A DNA stretch of 20,252 bases from CALMEC01 sp031366605 (GTDB lineage Bacteria; Actinomycetota; Thermoleophilia; Miltoncostaeales; Miltoncostaeaceae): the NCBI GenBank assembly GCA_031366605.1, contig JANLOO010000005.1:1-20252 (forward strand). The letters run 5' to 3'. Shown here in pieces: positions 1-7,073 of this stretch. Below the pieces are notes generated by a model that made no database searches, was not told where the DNA came from, and saw only the letters and a list, made by a program, of their open reading frames with translations. Both the position numbers and the translations under genes were made by a program. The number at the start of each line of letters is the position of its first letter. Within the stretch, counting starts at the first letter, position 1.

Positions 1-17
1 CGGTTCCCCGGTCTGAT

Positions 18-47
18 TTGGCGTTCGGGGGGAGGCCCTGCTACGCT
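18..47 (+). promoter_or_regulatory. Candidate lexA promoter
   Basis: TTGGCG at 18-23 and TACGCT at 42-47 are separated by 18 bp and resemble -35 and -10 boxes of a housekeeping sigma promoter. The SOS operator begins two bases after the -10 box, so LexA bound there would cover the transcription start. This is motif-level evidence only. Confidence 0.5.
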
Positions 48-49
48 TG

Positions 50-63
50 CGAACACATGTTCG
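50..63 (+). promoter_or_regulatory. LexA-binding SOS box
   Basis: The sequence CGAACACATGTTCG matches the Gram-positive/actinobacterial LexA operator CGAAC-N4-GTTCG in both half sites. It lies 26 bp before the lexA start and just after the candidate -10 box, which fits the usual negative autoregulation of lexA. It also argues against a lexA start at 47, which would put the operator inside the coding region. Confidence 0.85.
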
Positions 64-88
64 GTTTCGACGACGGGGGAGCATACGA

Positions 89-685
89 ATGGGTGACCTG
101 AGCGATCGACAGTCCGAGATCCTGGCGTTCATTTCGAAGCACTGCGCCGTCTCCGGGTATCCGCCCACGGTCCGCGAGATAGGCTTGGCGGTGGGGCTGA
201 CCTCGCCGTCGACGGTGCACGCGCACTTGGCAAAACTCGAGGCCGGTGGGCACATCCGTCGCGACCCGACCAAGCCGCGGGCGATGCTCCTGTCAGACCG
301 TCGTGAGGAGAAGGCGGCACGCGAAGCGCCGCGTGGGCTTCCGCTGCTTGGTGCGGTCGCCGCAGGTGTGCCCACGCTCGCCGACGAGCAGATCGAGGAC
401 TACATCGAGACACCGTTCGCCGGCGATTTCGTGTTGCGCGTCAAGGGCGACTCCATGATGAATGCGAGCATTCTCGATGGGGACCTCGTTGTGGTCAAGC
501 AGCAGGAGACGGCCAAGAACGGCGAGATCGTCGTTGCCCGTATCGAAGACGAGGCGACGGTCAAACGCTTCTTCCGTGAGAAGGGGCATGTACGCCTGCA
601 ACCCGAAAACGATGCGTTCGCACCGATCATCAGCGATGACGTCTACGTCCTCGGCAAGGTCGTGGGGGTGTTGCGCAAGCTATGA
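89..685 (+). CDS. lexA: LexA repressor, SOS regulator
   Basis: The 198-residue product is a full-length LexA, the SOS repressor that cleaves itself when RecA filaments form. Residues 1-66 form the winged-helix DNA-binding domain, with the LSDRQSEILAFI start and the recognition-helix region GLTSPSTVHAHL. The peptidase domain has the Ala92-Gly93 scissile bond in AVAAGVP, the nucleophile Ser122 in GDSMM and the general base Lys159 in ATVKRF. The ATG at 89 is chosen because GGGGGA lies 8 bases upstream and the SOS box at 50-63 would otherwise be coding. The stop overlaps the next ATG (ATGA), so the downstream zinc-ribbon gene is probably translationally coupled. All catalytic residues are present, so the protein should be functional. 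Confidence 0.97.
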   Translation: MGDLSDRQSEILAFISKHCAVSGYPPTVREIGLAVGLTSPSTVHAHLAKLEAGGHIRRDPTKPRAMLLSDRREEKAAREAPRGLPLLGAVAAGVPTLADEQIEDYIETPFAGDFVLRVKGDSMMNASILDGDLVVVKQQETAKNGEIVVARIEDEATVKRFFREKGHVRLQPENDAFAPIISDDVYVLGKVVGVLRKL

Positions 686-906
686 CTCCTCCGGCGATGA
701 TGATGATGGAGCGTCCGCGACTGTTCCCACTCGATGGCGGGCAGTCCGCGCCGCGGCGGTCACTTGACGACGTGGTGTTGGAACTCCTCGCCGACGCCGA
801 TCACGGGACGTGCCCGGTGTGCGATGGCAGGACACACGCAATCGTCGGTGGCGCACAGTGCGAAGACTGTGGGTCCGAGCTTCTGATGGGTGCCGAGGCA
901 GCTTGA
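682..906 (+). CDS. Small zinc-ribbon protein
   Basis: This is a 74-residue protein of unknown function. Cys44 and Cys47 (CPVC) pair with Cys60 and Cys63 (CEDC) across a 12-residue loop, a typical four-cysteine zinc ribbon, probably structural. The N-terminal 40 residues carry a Met-rich start (MTPPAMMMME) and an acidic helix. The ATG overlaps the lexA stop in ATGA, which suggests coupling and SOS co-expression, although a later Met of the ATG run at 697-708 could be the true start. The stop codon lies at the presumed start of the rnpB promoter. No specific family was recognised. Confidence 0.7.
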   Translation: MTPPAMMMMERPRLFPLDGGQSAPRRSLDDVVLELLADADHGTCPVCDGRTHAIVGGAQCEDCGSELLMGAEAA

Positions 907-934
907 CGCGGGACGATCAACCGTGCACTACACT
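903..934 (+). promoter_or_regulatory. Possible rnpB promoter
   Basis: TTGACG at 903-908 and TACACT at 929-934 resemble -35 and -10 boxes. TACACT is correctly placed to start transcription near 941, where the RNA begins. The 20-bp spacing is longer than usual, so only the -10 assignment is reasonably supported. Confidence 0.35.
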
Positions 935-937
935 CGG

Positions 938-1278
938 CGGGCAGGCTGGGCGGCCGCGGATCGGGTAACCGGTCCGAGGAAAGTCCGGACACCGCAGAGC
1001 AGGGTGCTGGTTAACGGCCAGCGGGGGAAACCTCAGGGAAAGTGCCACAGAAACGAAACAGCCATCGGGCAACCGGCGGTAACGGTGAAAAGGTGCGGTA
1101 AGAGCGCACCAGCGGTCTGGTGACAGGCCGGCTGGGTAAACCCCACCCGGTGCAAGGCCAAGCAGGGGCGTTACGGGTTGCTCGCCCAGTCCCAGGTCGG
1201 CCGCAACGAGGCGTCTGGCAACAGATGTCCCAGAGAGATGGTCGTCCACGACAGAATCCGGCTTATAGGCCTGCTACG
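938..1278 (+). ncRNA. rnpB: RNase P RNA, bacterial class A
   Basis: This is the catalytic RNA of ribonuclease P, which removes 5' leaders from tRNA precursors. The conserved P4 5' strand and following core GAGGAAAGTCCGGAC lies at 976-990. Its partner ACAGAATCCGGCTTAT is at about 1251-1266, close to the 3' end. The P1 helix closes through GCAGGC (941-946) with GCCTGC (1269-1274). The region GGTGAAAAGGTGCGGTAAGAG and the ACAGAAACG segment are also typical of the family. The length of about 340 nt fits actinobacterial class A RNAs. The exact ends are estimated from P1 and may be off by a few bases. Confidence 0.95.
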
Positions 1279-1281
1279 GAA

Positions 1282-1311
1282 GAAGCCCCGGTAACGGGGC
1301 TTCTTCTATTT
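1282..1311 (+). terminator. Rho-independent terminator of rnpB
   Basis: The stem GAAGCCCCG (1282-1290) pairs perfectly with CGGGGCTTC (1295-1303) around a GTAA loop and is followed by the T-rich stretch TTCTATTTC. It begins a few bases after the RNase P RNA. Confidence 0.9.
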
Positions 1312-1384
1312 CGCGGGACGACTGCCTCTGTGGCGATGTCCGACTCGGCCACGACGCGCCAGACACTGACGGAGAGGGTCCACG

Positions 1385-1869
1385 CGCGTGGTGTCGTTGG
1401 CCGATGTGAGCTGGAGCCGCGGAGTTGACCGCCCCGGCGGCGAGCACGAACTTGGCGCCGCGCACCGCGATTGGTCCCTTCCGGCTCTCGGTGACCAGGT
1501 GGTGGACCCTCTGACCTGTGGAGTTGATCACGATGGCGTTGACGCGCACACCCCTCAGCAGTCGAGCATGACCGGTCGCGCGGGCCGGGTCGATCGCACA
1601 CACGTCTCGGCATCGCTCGTGCACCACGCCTGCCGGGAAAGCCGTCGCGGTGCTACAGCGGACGCACGCACCGCCATCGCGACGATCGACGCCCATGGCA
1701 TTCGCGCTGCGGTTGACCCCCTGCTGACGAAGCCGCGCTGCGAGGGCCGCAATGTAGGGCTCGTGCTGGAGCACAAGCACGTCAACCCCGGCGTGCCAGC
1801 TCGGGCGCGGTGGTGCCCCCCACCCATACCGGAGCCGATGACCACCACGTCGGCGGTCAGCGACTGCAT
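1385..1869 (-). pseudogene. GMC-family oxidoreductase remnant
   Basis: A decayed flavoprotein dehydrogenase. The start (ATG at 1869) reads MQSLTADVVVIGSGMGGG, an N-terminal FAD dinucleotide-binding motif. The sense then continues in another minus-strand frame with PYIAALAARLRQQGV, NAMGVDRRDGG, DVCAIDPARATGHARLL and GAKFVLAAGAVNSAA. These match the middle of GMC (glucose-methanol-choline) oxidoreductases in order. Roughly 100 residues expected between the FAD motif and PYIAALA are missing, so at least one frameshift and one internal deletion have occurred. Similarity fades near 1385, and the C-terminal half with the catalytic His region is absent. It lies downstream of the HTH gene, on the same strand and convergent to rnpB. 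It is non-functional as an enzyme. The family assignment rests on motif recognition only. Confidence 0.75.
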
Positions 1870-1953
1870 GTGCCAAATCCAACGACACGCGCCTGCGCCC
1901 GGCGCACCAGCGTGTGTCGGGCGATCGCCTCGGGTTTACGCCCGCGAGAAATG

Positions 1954-1970
1954 CACGGGGTCGCCCCGTG
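1954..1970 (-). terminator. Possible terminator of the HTH gene
   Basis: CACGGGG (1954-1960) and CCCCGTG (1964-1970) form a perfect 7-bp stem with a 3-base loop, about 40 bp past the stop of the minus-strand HTH gene. In that direction the stem is followed by CATTTCTC, which is only weakly T-rich. Confidence 0.45.
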
Positions 1971-2010
1971 AGGCAACCCCGCTCTGAGATACACGATACG
2001 AGGAGTTGGG

Positions 2011-2697
2011 CTAGACGCCTTCTTGCGCCGCGAGCCCGTAGCCGCGCGCGACGGCGGCTTGCGCCCCGTCGATCACGGACAGCAGGCACGCCATGGCGTG
2101 GTCGTCGCTCACGTGGCCGCCCACGATCGCGTCCTCCGCCTCTTGCAGCAACGCCAGGGCCAACCGTGTGTGCTCGACAAGCACGCCACCGCCACGCTCT
2201 CCCTGCAGGCCACCCCGATATCCCGCAACCTCTGCTCGGCCGGCGAACGCCGCCGGGTTGCCGGATTCCAATGCCCCCGTTACGACCCGCACGAAGCGTG
2301 TTGCCGCCCGTCGAAGCTCGGTCTCGCTCGGAATCTGCGTAATCGTGGGAACGGCGTCGTCGTACCCGCTGAGAACCCGGTCGATCACCGCATCGCTGCG
2401 TGCGTTGAGTTCTCGCGCCAAGTCGGGGCAGGCCGGAATTTCCATCCGTGCCGCGTTCAACGAGAACCGACGCGGAATCGGCGCCCCGTGATCTTCGAGC
2501 CAATCCTTCAGCTCATCCATGTCGAAACGTCTGTGACCGCCCACGGTTCGGTGGGACGGAAGCCGATCACTGTCGGCCCAGCCGCGCACCGTCGCGACGC
2601 TCACCCCAATAATTGCAGCCGCTTCACTCGCTGTCAGCGAGCGACGCCCTGGCTCAACCCGGCCAAGGCCTGGCGGCCGTCGATGCTCACGTGTCAT
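2011..2697 (-). CDS. MerR/excisionase-type HTH regulator
   Basis: A 228-residue probable transcription factor. Residues 21-67 form a MerR/excisionase-like winged HTH (LTASEAAAIIGVSVATVRGW, then HRTVGGHRRFDMDELKDWL), with the GGHRRF wing typical of HTH_17-type proteins. Residues 90-225 are predicted all-helical with no cysteine cluster. Their pattern is reminiscent of RsbR/PucR N-terminal helical sensor domains, but this is only an impression. The ATG at 2697 is preceded by GAGGGA about 9 bases upstream; further in-frame upstream sequence looks non-coding. The gene is divergent from the kinase-like gene across 108 bp, so it may regulate that promoter and its own. The ligand is unknown. Confidence 0.75.
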   Translation of the reverse strand: MTREHRRPPGLGRVEPGRRSLTASEAAAIIGVSVATVRGWADSDRLPSHRTVGGHRRFDMDELKDWLEDHGAPIPRRFSLNAARMEIPACPDLARELNARSDAVIDRVLSGYDDAVPTITQIPSETELRRAATRFVRVVTGALESGNPAAFAGRAEVAGYRGGLQGERGGGVLVEHTRLALALLQEAEDAIVGGHVSDDHAMACLLSVIDGAQAAVARGYGLAAQEGV

Positions 2698-2805
2698 GTC
2701 GCACCATCCCTCATGTCCGTTTGGAGCAAGCGCGAATCCTAGTGCCAATATCGGACGAATACGAGGAGAGAAGGAGACAATCCTCATAAAGCGAACCGAG
2801 AAACC

Positions 2806-4482
2806 ATGGTCGAACGCCTTCATCGCCCCCTCGTCCGAGCGGGGCTCGCCGCGATGGCGGTCCTCGTTGCGCTTGCGCTCGTCGCGATGGTGGGCGCACT
2901 GATGCACATCCGCTCGCAGGTGAGTTCCGCATCACGTGAGCTCGCGACAACCGCGGCGGCCATTCCCGGCGAGATTCCCGACGGACCGACGCCCGAGCAG
3001 ATCCAGGCGTTTGCCGCGCCGGTTCCGTACCCGCTTCTTCTGACCGGCAAGGTCGGGCAGCCCATTTTGCAAACGGGGCCGGCCGTCGGGTTGTGGGATC
3101 GGGGCCCTGCCCACTGGACTGGACGCCTTGCGTTGGCCGGCAGTTCCGTGCGGCTCGTCGACGGAGCGGTCGATGTGACGCGGGCGCTTCCGAATGGTCG
3201 GGCGGTGACCCTGCGCCGCGACCTCGGGCGGGATGCGACCGGTATCGATACAGGGACGGCGGTCGTCACAGGCGGGGTGGCGCTCTTGATGGCGCTGCTG
3301 GCGGGTCTGATGTCATTTCTTCGAGCACGCCGCGTCAACACTCATGTGGAGCGCCTTGTCGGTGCAGCGGAGAGTGTCGCCGCAGGTCGCCGTCCAGGAC
3401 CTGACGAGATGCTGACCGAAGGGCCATTCGCTCGACTCGGCTTGGCACTGCAGTCGACGGCCGAGCGGCTCACGCATCTGACCGAAGTTGCAGACCGGGA
3501 ACTCGCGGTCCTCGCTGCGGCGATCGAGCCGCTTCCCATCGGCGTGGCGGGTCGCGGCCCCTCCGGCGGGCGGCTGCGCAACCTGAGCCTCGAACGCCTG
3601 ATCGAAGGGCTTCCCGCCGAAGATCGTACCGGGATCGAGACTGCGATCCAGGAGGGACTCGACGCAACCGGCCCAGTTGGCAGTCGCGTCATGCTCCGTG
3701 ACGGTCGGTCAATGGAGGTCGATGGCTGGAGCGTCCCCGGCGGTCGGCTCGTCAGCGTCGCTGAGCGCACGGAACAGGATCGACTCGGGGCATTGCGCAG
3801 GCAGCTTGAGAGTTCAGCGGTACGTCAGCTTCGGGCACCGATCGACGAGATCAAGGCGCGGGGCAAAGAGTTGTACCAGCAGCTGCCCGCACCGGCTGCT
3901 CCCACGCTTCGCGCGGTGTTCGCCGCGACCGATCGGCTCGACCGGGTGGTGCGCAAGCTCCTTCGTGGCACACAGAACGACCCTGCGCTGCTCCCTCCGC
4001 GTCGCGAAACGTTCGGCGTCGCGGGCCTGCTGTGGGGTCTCGTCCACGATTGGGACGCCGCGCTGCGACAGCGCGCCCTGCGCGTCGAGCTGGACATCTC
4101 ACCGGACTTGCCGGATGTACGGACCGACCCGGCCCTCGTCGAGGAGATCTTGACCGAGCTGGTCGACAACAGCGCCAAGTTCACTCCACGCGGGGGCACG
4201 GTGTCCCTGGTGGCACGTCCGGGCGAACGAGCCGTCGTCATCGAGGTACGCGACACCGGCGGGGGTATTCATCCCGAGGACGCCGACCACGCGACAAAAC
4301 GATTTTTCCGCGGCCAGCTGTCCGAGTCCATTCCCGGCGCAGGTTTGGGCCTGGGCGTCGCCGCGGCGCTGACCGACCGGCTGGGTGGCGTGTTGGTCAT
4401 CGAGCCCGGTCCCGGTGGCCACGTGCGGCTTGAGTTGCCGGCGCTCCCGACGATGCCGGCCGCGGAACTGCTGGAGGTCTAG
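2806..4482 (+). CDS. Membrane histidine-kinase-like protein, no phospho-acceptor His
   Basis: A 558-residue protein with the layout of a sensor histidine kinase. It has TM1 (about 12-32), an extracytoplasmic domain of about 115 residues, TM2 (about 151-172), a HAMP-like linker, a PAS-like segment (about 235-325), a DHp-like helix pair and a HATPase domain. The ATP-binding boxes are present: N-box with Asn455 (ELVDNSAKF), G1 with Asp483 (DTGGGI), F-box FFRG and G2 GAGLGLG (511-517). The H-box reads AVRQLRAPIDEI where kinases have SHELRTPL, so Arg340 replaces the phospho-accepting His and Gln341 the Glu. No response regulator is adjacent. It may be a pseudokinase, may bind ATP without phosphotransfer, or may work through a partner. 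The start lacks a good Shine-Dalgarno; AGGAG at 2772-2776 is 29 bases away. The stop TAG lies inside an inverted-repeat arm. Confidence 0.85.
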   Translation: MVERLHRPLVRAGLAAMAVLVALALVAMVGALMHIRSQVSSASRELATTAAAIPGEIPDGPTPEQIQAFAAPVPYPLLLTGKVGQPILQTGPAVGLWDRGPAHWTGRLALAGSSVRLVDGAVDVTRALPNGRAVTLRRDLGRDATGIDTGTAVVTGGVALLMALLAGLMSFLRARRVNTHVERLVGAAESVAAGRRPGPDEMLTEGPFARLGLALQSTAERLTHLTEVADRELAVLAAAIEPLPIGVAGRGPSGGRLRNLSLERLIEGLPAEDRTGIETAIQEGLDATGPVGSRVMLRDGRSMEVDGWSVPGGRLVSVAERTEQDRLGALRRQLESSAVRQLRAPIDEIKARGKELYQQLPAPAAPTLRAVFAATDRLDRVVRKLLRGTQNDPALLPPRRETFGVAGLLWGLVHDWDAALRQRALRVELDISPDLPDVRTDPALVEEILTELVDNSAKFTPRGGTVSLVARPGERAVVIEVRDTGGGIHPEDADHATKRFFRGQLSESIPGAGLGLGVAAALTDRLGGVLVIEPGPGGHVRLELPALPTMPAAELLEV

Positions 4483-4652
4483 TAGTGGACCCGTCCGAAC
4501 GTCTTGCCGCGAACAGGCGGCTGCAAACCGTCGCAAGCGGTCGTCCCCGGCGGCGCGAATATGGCCGGATATGCGGACGGCCTGCGTCCTGCGCTCGCCC
4601 GGTTTTCGTTCGCCGGATTCATCGACAAATGTCCGGACTGATCCACTACTAG
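4479..4652. repeat. 174-bp element with terminal inverted repeats (MITE-like)
   Basis: The ends are inverted copies. CTAGTAGTGGA at 4479-4489 is a perfect 11-base match to the reverse complement of 4642-4652, and the arms extend to 22 bases (4479-4500 and 4631-4652) with 19 matches. The interior, about 130 bp, contains no convincing gene. The terminal CTAG could hide a short target duplication. The arms supply the stop codons of both convergent flanking genes: the kinase-like gene on + and the small membrane gene on -. A miniature inverted-repeat transposable element is the best guess. A structured RNA or bidirectional termination region is an alternative. Only one copy is in the window, so mobility is unproven. 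Confidence 0.55.
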
Positions 4653-4834
4653 CCCCGCCCGTCGATTGCGAGTCTGGCGACGACGGTTGTCACGAGGACG
4701 ATGACACCGCCGGTCAATGCCGATCCCAGACGGGCTCCAGCTGCTGACGCGATCACGGTTGCCAACGTGGCGAGCACGAGTCCCAGGCTCCACATCACGA
4801 GGTCATCGCGTTTCGTGTTGGGCGGGGGTGCCAT
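4649..4834 (-). CDS. Small two-helix membrane protein
   Basis: A 61-residue hypothetical protein with a short charged N-terminus (MAPPPNTKRDD) and two hydrophobic segments at about 13-32 and 37-56. It is probably an inner-membrane hairpin. It starts inside the 3' end of the acetyltransferase gene (overlap of about 32 bp), which suggests the two are co-transcribed. Its TAG stop falls within the right arm of the inverted-repeat element. No family was recognised, and function cannot be inferred beyond membrane location. Confidence 0.55.
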   Translation of the reverse strand: MAPPPNTKRDDLVMWSLGLVLATLATVIASAAGARLGSALTGGVIVLVTTVVARLAIDGRG

Positions 4835-5462
4835 ACGCGTAAAGACTAGCGGGCAGCGGCTTCTCCATCAGCAATGCCACCGGAGCGCCGAAGAGCAGCC
4901 GCCCGCGGAGCGTACGCCGCCGGCGCGCAACACGGTAGCCGCGCTCTCGGTAGAGCGCGACGGCGGCTTCGTTGCCCTCCGCCACCCAGAGCGTGATACG
5001 GCGCTTGCCCGCCAGGCTCGCGATCACGTCGCATTCGTCCAGCAGCGCACGTCCGATGCCCTGACGGCGATGGCTCGGGCTGACGGCGAGTTCCTCGACA
5101 TACGCCGCATCGGGTGCCAGTCGCGCATAGGCGACAAGTCCCAGCACGATCGCACCCCGCAGTGCGCGTCGCCACCCGATGGCCTCGGCGAGAGGACCGA
5201 CCCCGCCCGCGCTGGCCTCTTGCCGCAATGCAAGGCGTGTGGTGCCAACGACCGTCCCGTCAACCTCGGCCACGATGTACCGGACGGAACATCGCGGCAG
5301 ATCCCGATTGACGAGCGCGGCGATCGCGCGGGCGCCGCGATCACCGAACGCCGGCGCGACCTTGTCGGCCAGGCCCTCCGCGACCAGCCGGCCGATCAGA
5401 TCGGCGTCGGCGAGGGTCGCCGCGCGAACGCGGACGGCAGAGGGTGAACTCGGGTCGATCAG
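4803..5462 (-). CDS. GNAT-family N-acetyltransferase, start codon unclear
   Basis: A GCN5-type acetyltransferase that would transfer acetyl from acetyl-CoA to an unknown amine. Motif A is clear (VEELAVSPSHRRQGIGRALLD, with the acetyl-CoA-binding RRQGIG), and the motif B-like NEAAVALYRERGYRV follows. The family's first strand and helix are also present upstream (AVRVRAATLADADLIGRLV), so the gene must begin near 5440-5462. No in-frame ATG, GTG or TTG exists there. The first GTG is at 5273 and would delete about 60 conserved residues. The coordinate given uses a CTG at 5460-5462 that overlaps the stop of the preceding gene. A -1 frameshift from that gene, or a sequence error, would explain it equally well. 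The substrate is unknown. Confidence 0.7.
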   Translation of the reverse strand: MIDPSSPSAVRVRAATLADADLIGRLVAEGLADKVAPAFGDRGARAIAALVNRDLPRCSVRYIVAEVDGTVVGTTRLALRQEASAGGVGPLAEAIGWRRALRGAIVLGLVAYARLAPDAAYVEELAVSPSHRRQGIGRALLDECDVIASLAGKRRITLWVAEGNEAAVALYRERGYRVARRRRTLRGRLLFGAPVALLMEKPLPASLYAYGTPAQHETR

Positions 5463-6343
5463 GCGATAGTGCCAGCCGCCGGGAGGGGGCGTCGGAGCCC
5501 GGGGAAGGGGGGAGACCCGGGCTCCGCACCACGAGGGGCGATTGCCCCCGCGAGCGCACCGATCGCATCGAGGACGCGATCCACGGCGTGCGCCAACTCG
5601 TCGTTGTTCAGCAGCTTTTGCGAGGCATCCCGAAGTCGCGCCTGCGCCTCGCGAGCGAGCGGCAGGGCCGCCATGCTGACCTGATGTCTACGCTGCAGCG
5701 CAAGCAGCGCCGATTCGGTTTGATCCAGCGCATACGCCGCCGTGGCAACCGCTGTGCGGTCGCAGACGAGCCGCTCAGCGACGTTGGAGTGATCTCCGGT
5801 GAGCCCTGCGACCGCACCGGCCACGAGCCAGGCCTGGTCGTTGCCGCTCTGTTGGACGACTGTCGTGGCGGCCCGTATCAGTGCGCTGATCCAGGCTGAC
5901 CTCGGCATGAAGGTCCCGAGCCGGAACGTATCCCACCGCTCATCGCGGTCGACCGTGGCATCCACCAGCCCCCGAACGGTCGCGACACCCCGACGTGCCG
6001 CTCGCGCGGCGCCCGCGGGGTCCAAAGCATCGGCCGTTGAGGCGATACGTCGCGTCATGCCGGCGGCCCATTCGACGGCGTCGACGACATCGTCTCCTAG
6101 GAGCTCGCGTGCGTCACAGACGATGTCGGCAGCGTGTTCGATCTGGCGGGCGACGTGAGCCGCCCCCCGTCCAGGCGTCGGGATCAAACCATCGGGAGCG
6201 ATCGCAGCGAGTTCGGCGAACGCCCTGGGGGCGCCCGCGTGGCCGGCGGCGCGAGCTGCCAACACCCGCGCCGACGCCTCAGCGCGCTCAAGTGCGGCTG
6301 CGGTTTCGAAGACGGCGTGAAGAGCTGTTCCTGATGAGAGCAC
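5459..6343 (-). CDS. Helical protein of unknown function
   Basis: A 294-residue protein rich in Ala, Arg and Leu, predicted almost entirely helical, without signal peptide or membrane segment. The segment VDRDERWDTFRLGTFMPRSAW and the regular acidic/basic helices are faintly reminiscent of Alpha-E (DUF403-like) helical proteins, but I do not claim the family. The GTG at 6343 is preceded by GGAG with 8-base spacing, a good start. The last 25 residues (GAEPGSPPFPGLRRPLP) are a Pro/Gly-rich tail encoded across a strong inverted repeat. The stop (TGA at 5459-5461) lies directly at the beginning of the acetyltransferase reading frame, so the two are co-transcribed and could be joined by frameshifting. 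Confidence 0.65.
   Translation of the reverse strand: MLSSGTALHAVFETAAALERAEASARVLAARAAGHAGAPRAFAELAAIAPDGLIPTPGRGAAHVARQIEHAADIVCDARELLGDDVVDAVEWAAGMTRRIASTADALDPAGAARAARRGVATVRGLVDATVDRDERWDTFRLGTFMPRSAWISALIRAATTVVQQSGNDQAWLVAGAVAGLTGDHSNVAERLVCDRTAVATAAYALDQTESALLALQRRHQVSMAALPLAREAQARLRDASQKLLNNDELAHAVDRVLDAIGALAGAIAPRGAEPGSPPFPGLRRPLPAAGTIA
5494..5525 (-). repeat. Perfect 10-bp inverted repeat (mRNA hairpin)
   Basis: GGAGCCCGGG (5494-5503) and CCCGGGCTCC (5516-5525) are perfect inverted copies around a 12-base loop. In the minus-strand transcript this forms a very stable hairpin inside the last codons of the helical-protein gene, about 30 bases before its stop. It contains a C-rich loop (TCTCCCCCCTTC) but no following T run, so it is not an ordinary terminator. 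It may affect expression of the acetyltransferase downstream. Confidence 0.6.
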
Positions 6344-6564
6344 GTGAGGTACTCCGGTCGTCGATGCCTGGACGGGGTTGCTGGTTCACCGTGACCCGAT
6401 GAAAGGTAGGTGGCGCCGCTCACCGAGGGTTTGGCCGCCAGGCCCAACTTTGATGTCGTGCGATTCGACACGCTCGGCGCGGGTTGGCGGCGGCAGGATC
6501 GTGGCCCCTCCGGGCACGGCTGATAGTTTTGCCCCGTTTGAGGACCGCCGGAGAGGGAGAGGGA

Positions 6565-6906
6565 ATGGCCTGGGATGACGTATCGCGCTGGCAGGCGGCG
6601 GATCTTGCTGCAGCGTTCAAGATGGGCGACCCGGTACAGATGGTCGACGTCCGGGAGTTGACCTGGCGCGAGTCAGACAGCCGGATCCGGGGCGCGACCC
6701 GGGTGGACCCCATGGAGTTCGCCAGGGAGGTCCCGACGCTTCCAGCCGGTAAGGAACTCGTCTTCTACTGTGACCGGGCGGGTGAGGCGACCAGCATGAA
6801 GATCGCCCTGTGGGCGTTCGACAATGGGTTCAGCCGTGTGGGCGTGCTGGTCGGGGGCTGGGACGGTTGGCAGGACGCCGGTTACGCCGTCGTCCCGAAA
6901 GCGTGA
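6565..6906 (+). CDS. Rhodanese-domain protein
   Basis: A 113-residue single rhodanese domain, a small cytoplasmic sulfurtransferase-type fold. The N-terminal VQMVDVRELTWRESDSRIRGA is the usual VDVRe...h..GHI.GA region. The active-site loop is YCDRAGEATS with catalytic Cys69, followed by the helix and the LVGGWDGWQDAGYAV ending typical of the family. The ATG at 6565 is chosen over upstream codons because GAGAGGGAGAGGGA immediately precedes it. The gene stands alone, transcribed away from the helical-protein gene across a 221-bp intergenic region that contains no other gene. The sulfur donor and acceptor are unknown. Confidence 0.88.
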   Translation: MAWDDVSRWQAADLAAAFKMGDPVQMVDVRELTWRESDSRIRGATRVDPMEFAREVPTLPAGKELVFYCDRAGEATSMKIALWAFDNGFSRVGVLVGGWDGWQDAGYAVVPKA

Positions 6907-7073
6907 CGCTTTAATGGCCCGCCCAGGAACCATTGCGCGGTTTGACGGCTGCACACCGTCGCCAGACGGCGTCGGCGAAATCGCTGTTGCCACCAGTCGC
7001 GGCGAGGTTCGCCGACACCGCCTGTCTCGCTTTTCGGTCGCCCTCCGGCACAGTGGTTTGTTCGTGCGGGCGG

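Noticed and set aside
1274..2503. Minus-strand open frame of about 400 codons as one gene
   Set aside because: Only its last third carries GMC motifs, and the first part is a shadow of the HTH gene, so it was kept only as a pseudogene remnant at 1385-1869.
6898..6912. AAAGCG-TGA-CGCTTT hairpin with the rhodanese stop codon in its loop
   Set aside because: The stem is only 6 bp with no T run; it could arise by chance and I would not call it a terminator.
6907..7073. Intergenic stretch after the rhodanese gene
   Set aside because: No reading frame, RNA motif or convincing repeat was seen. CGTCGCC and GGCG short repeats are expected at this GC content.
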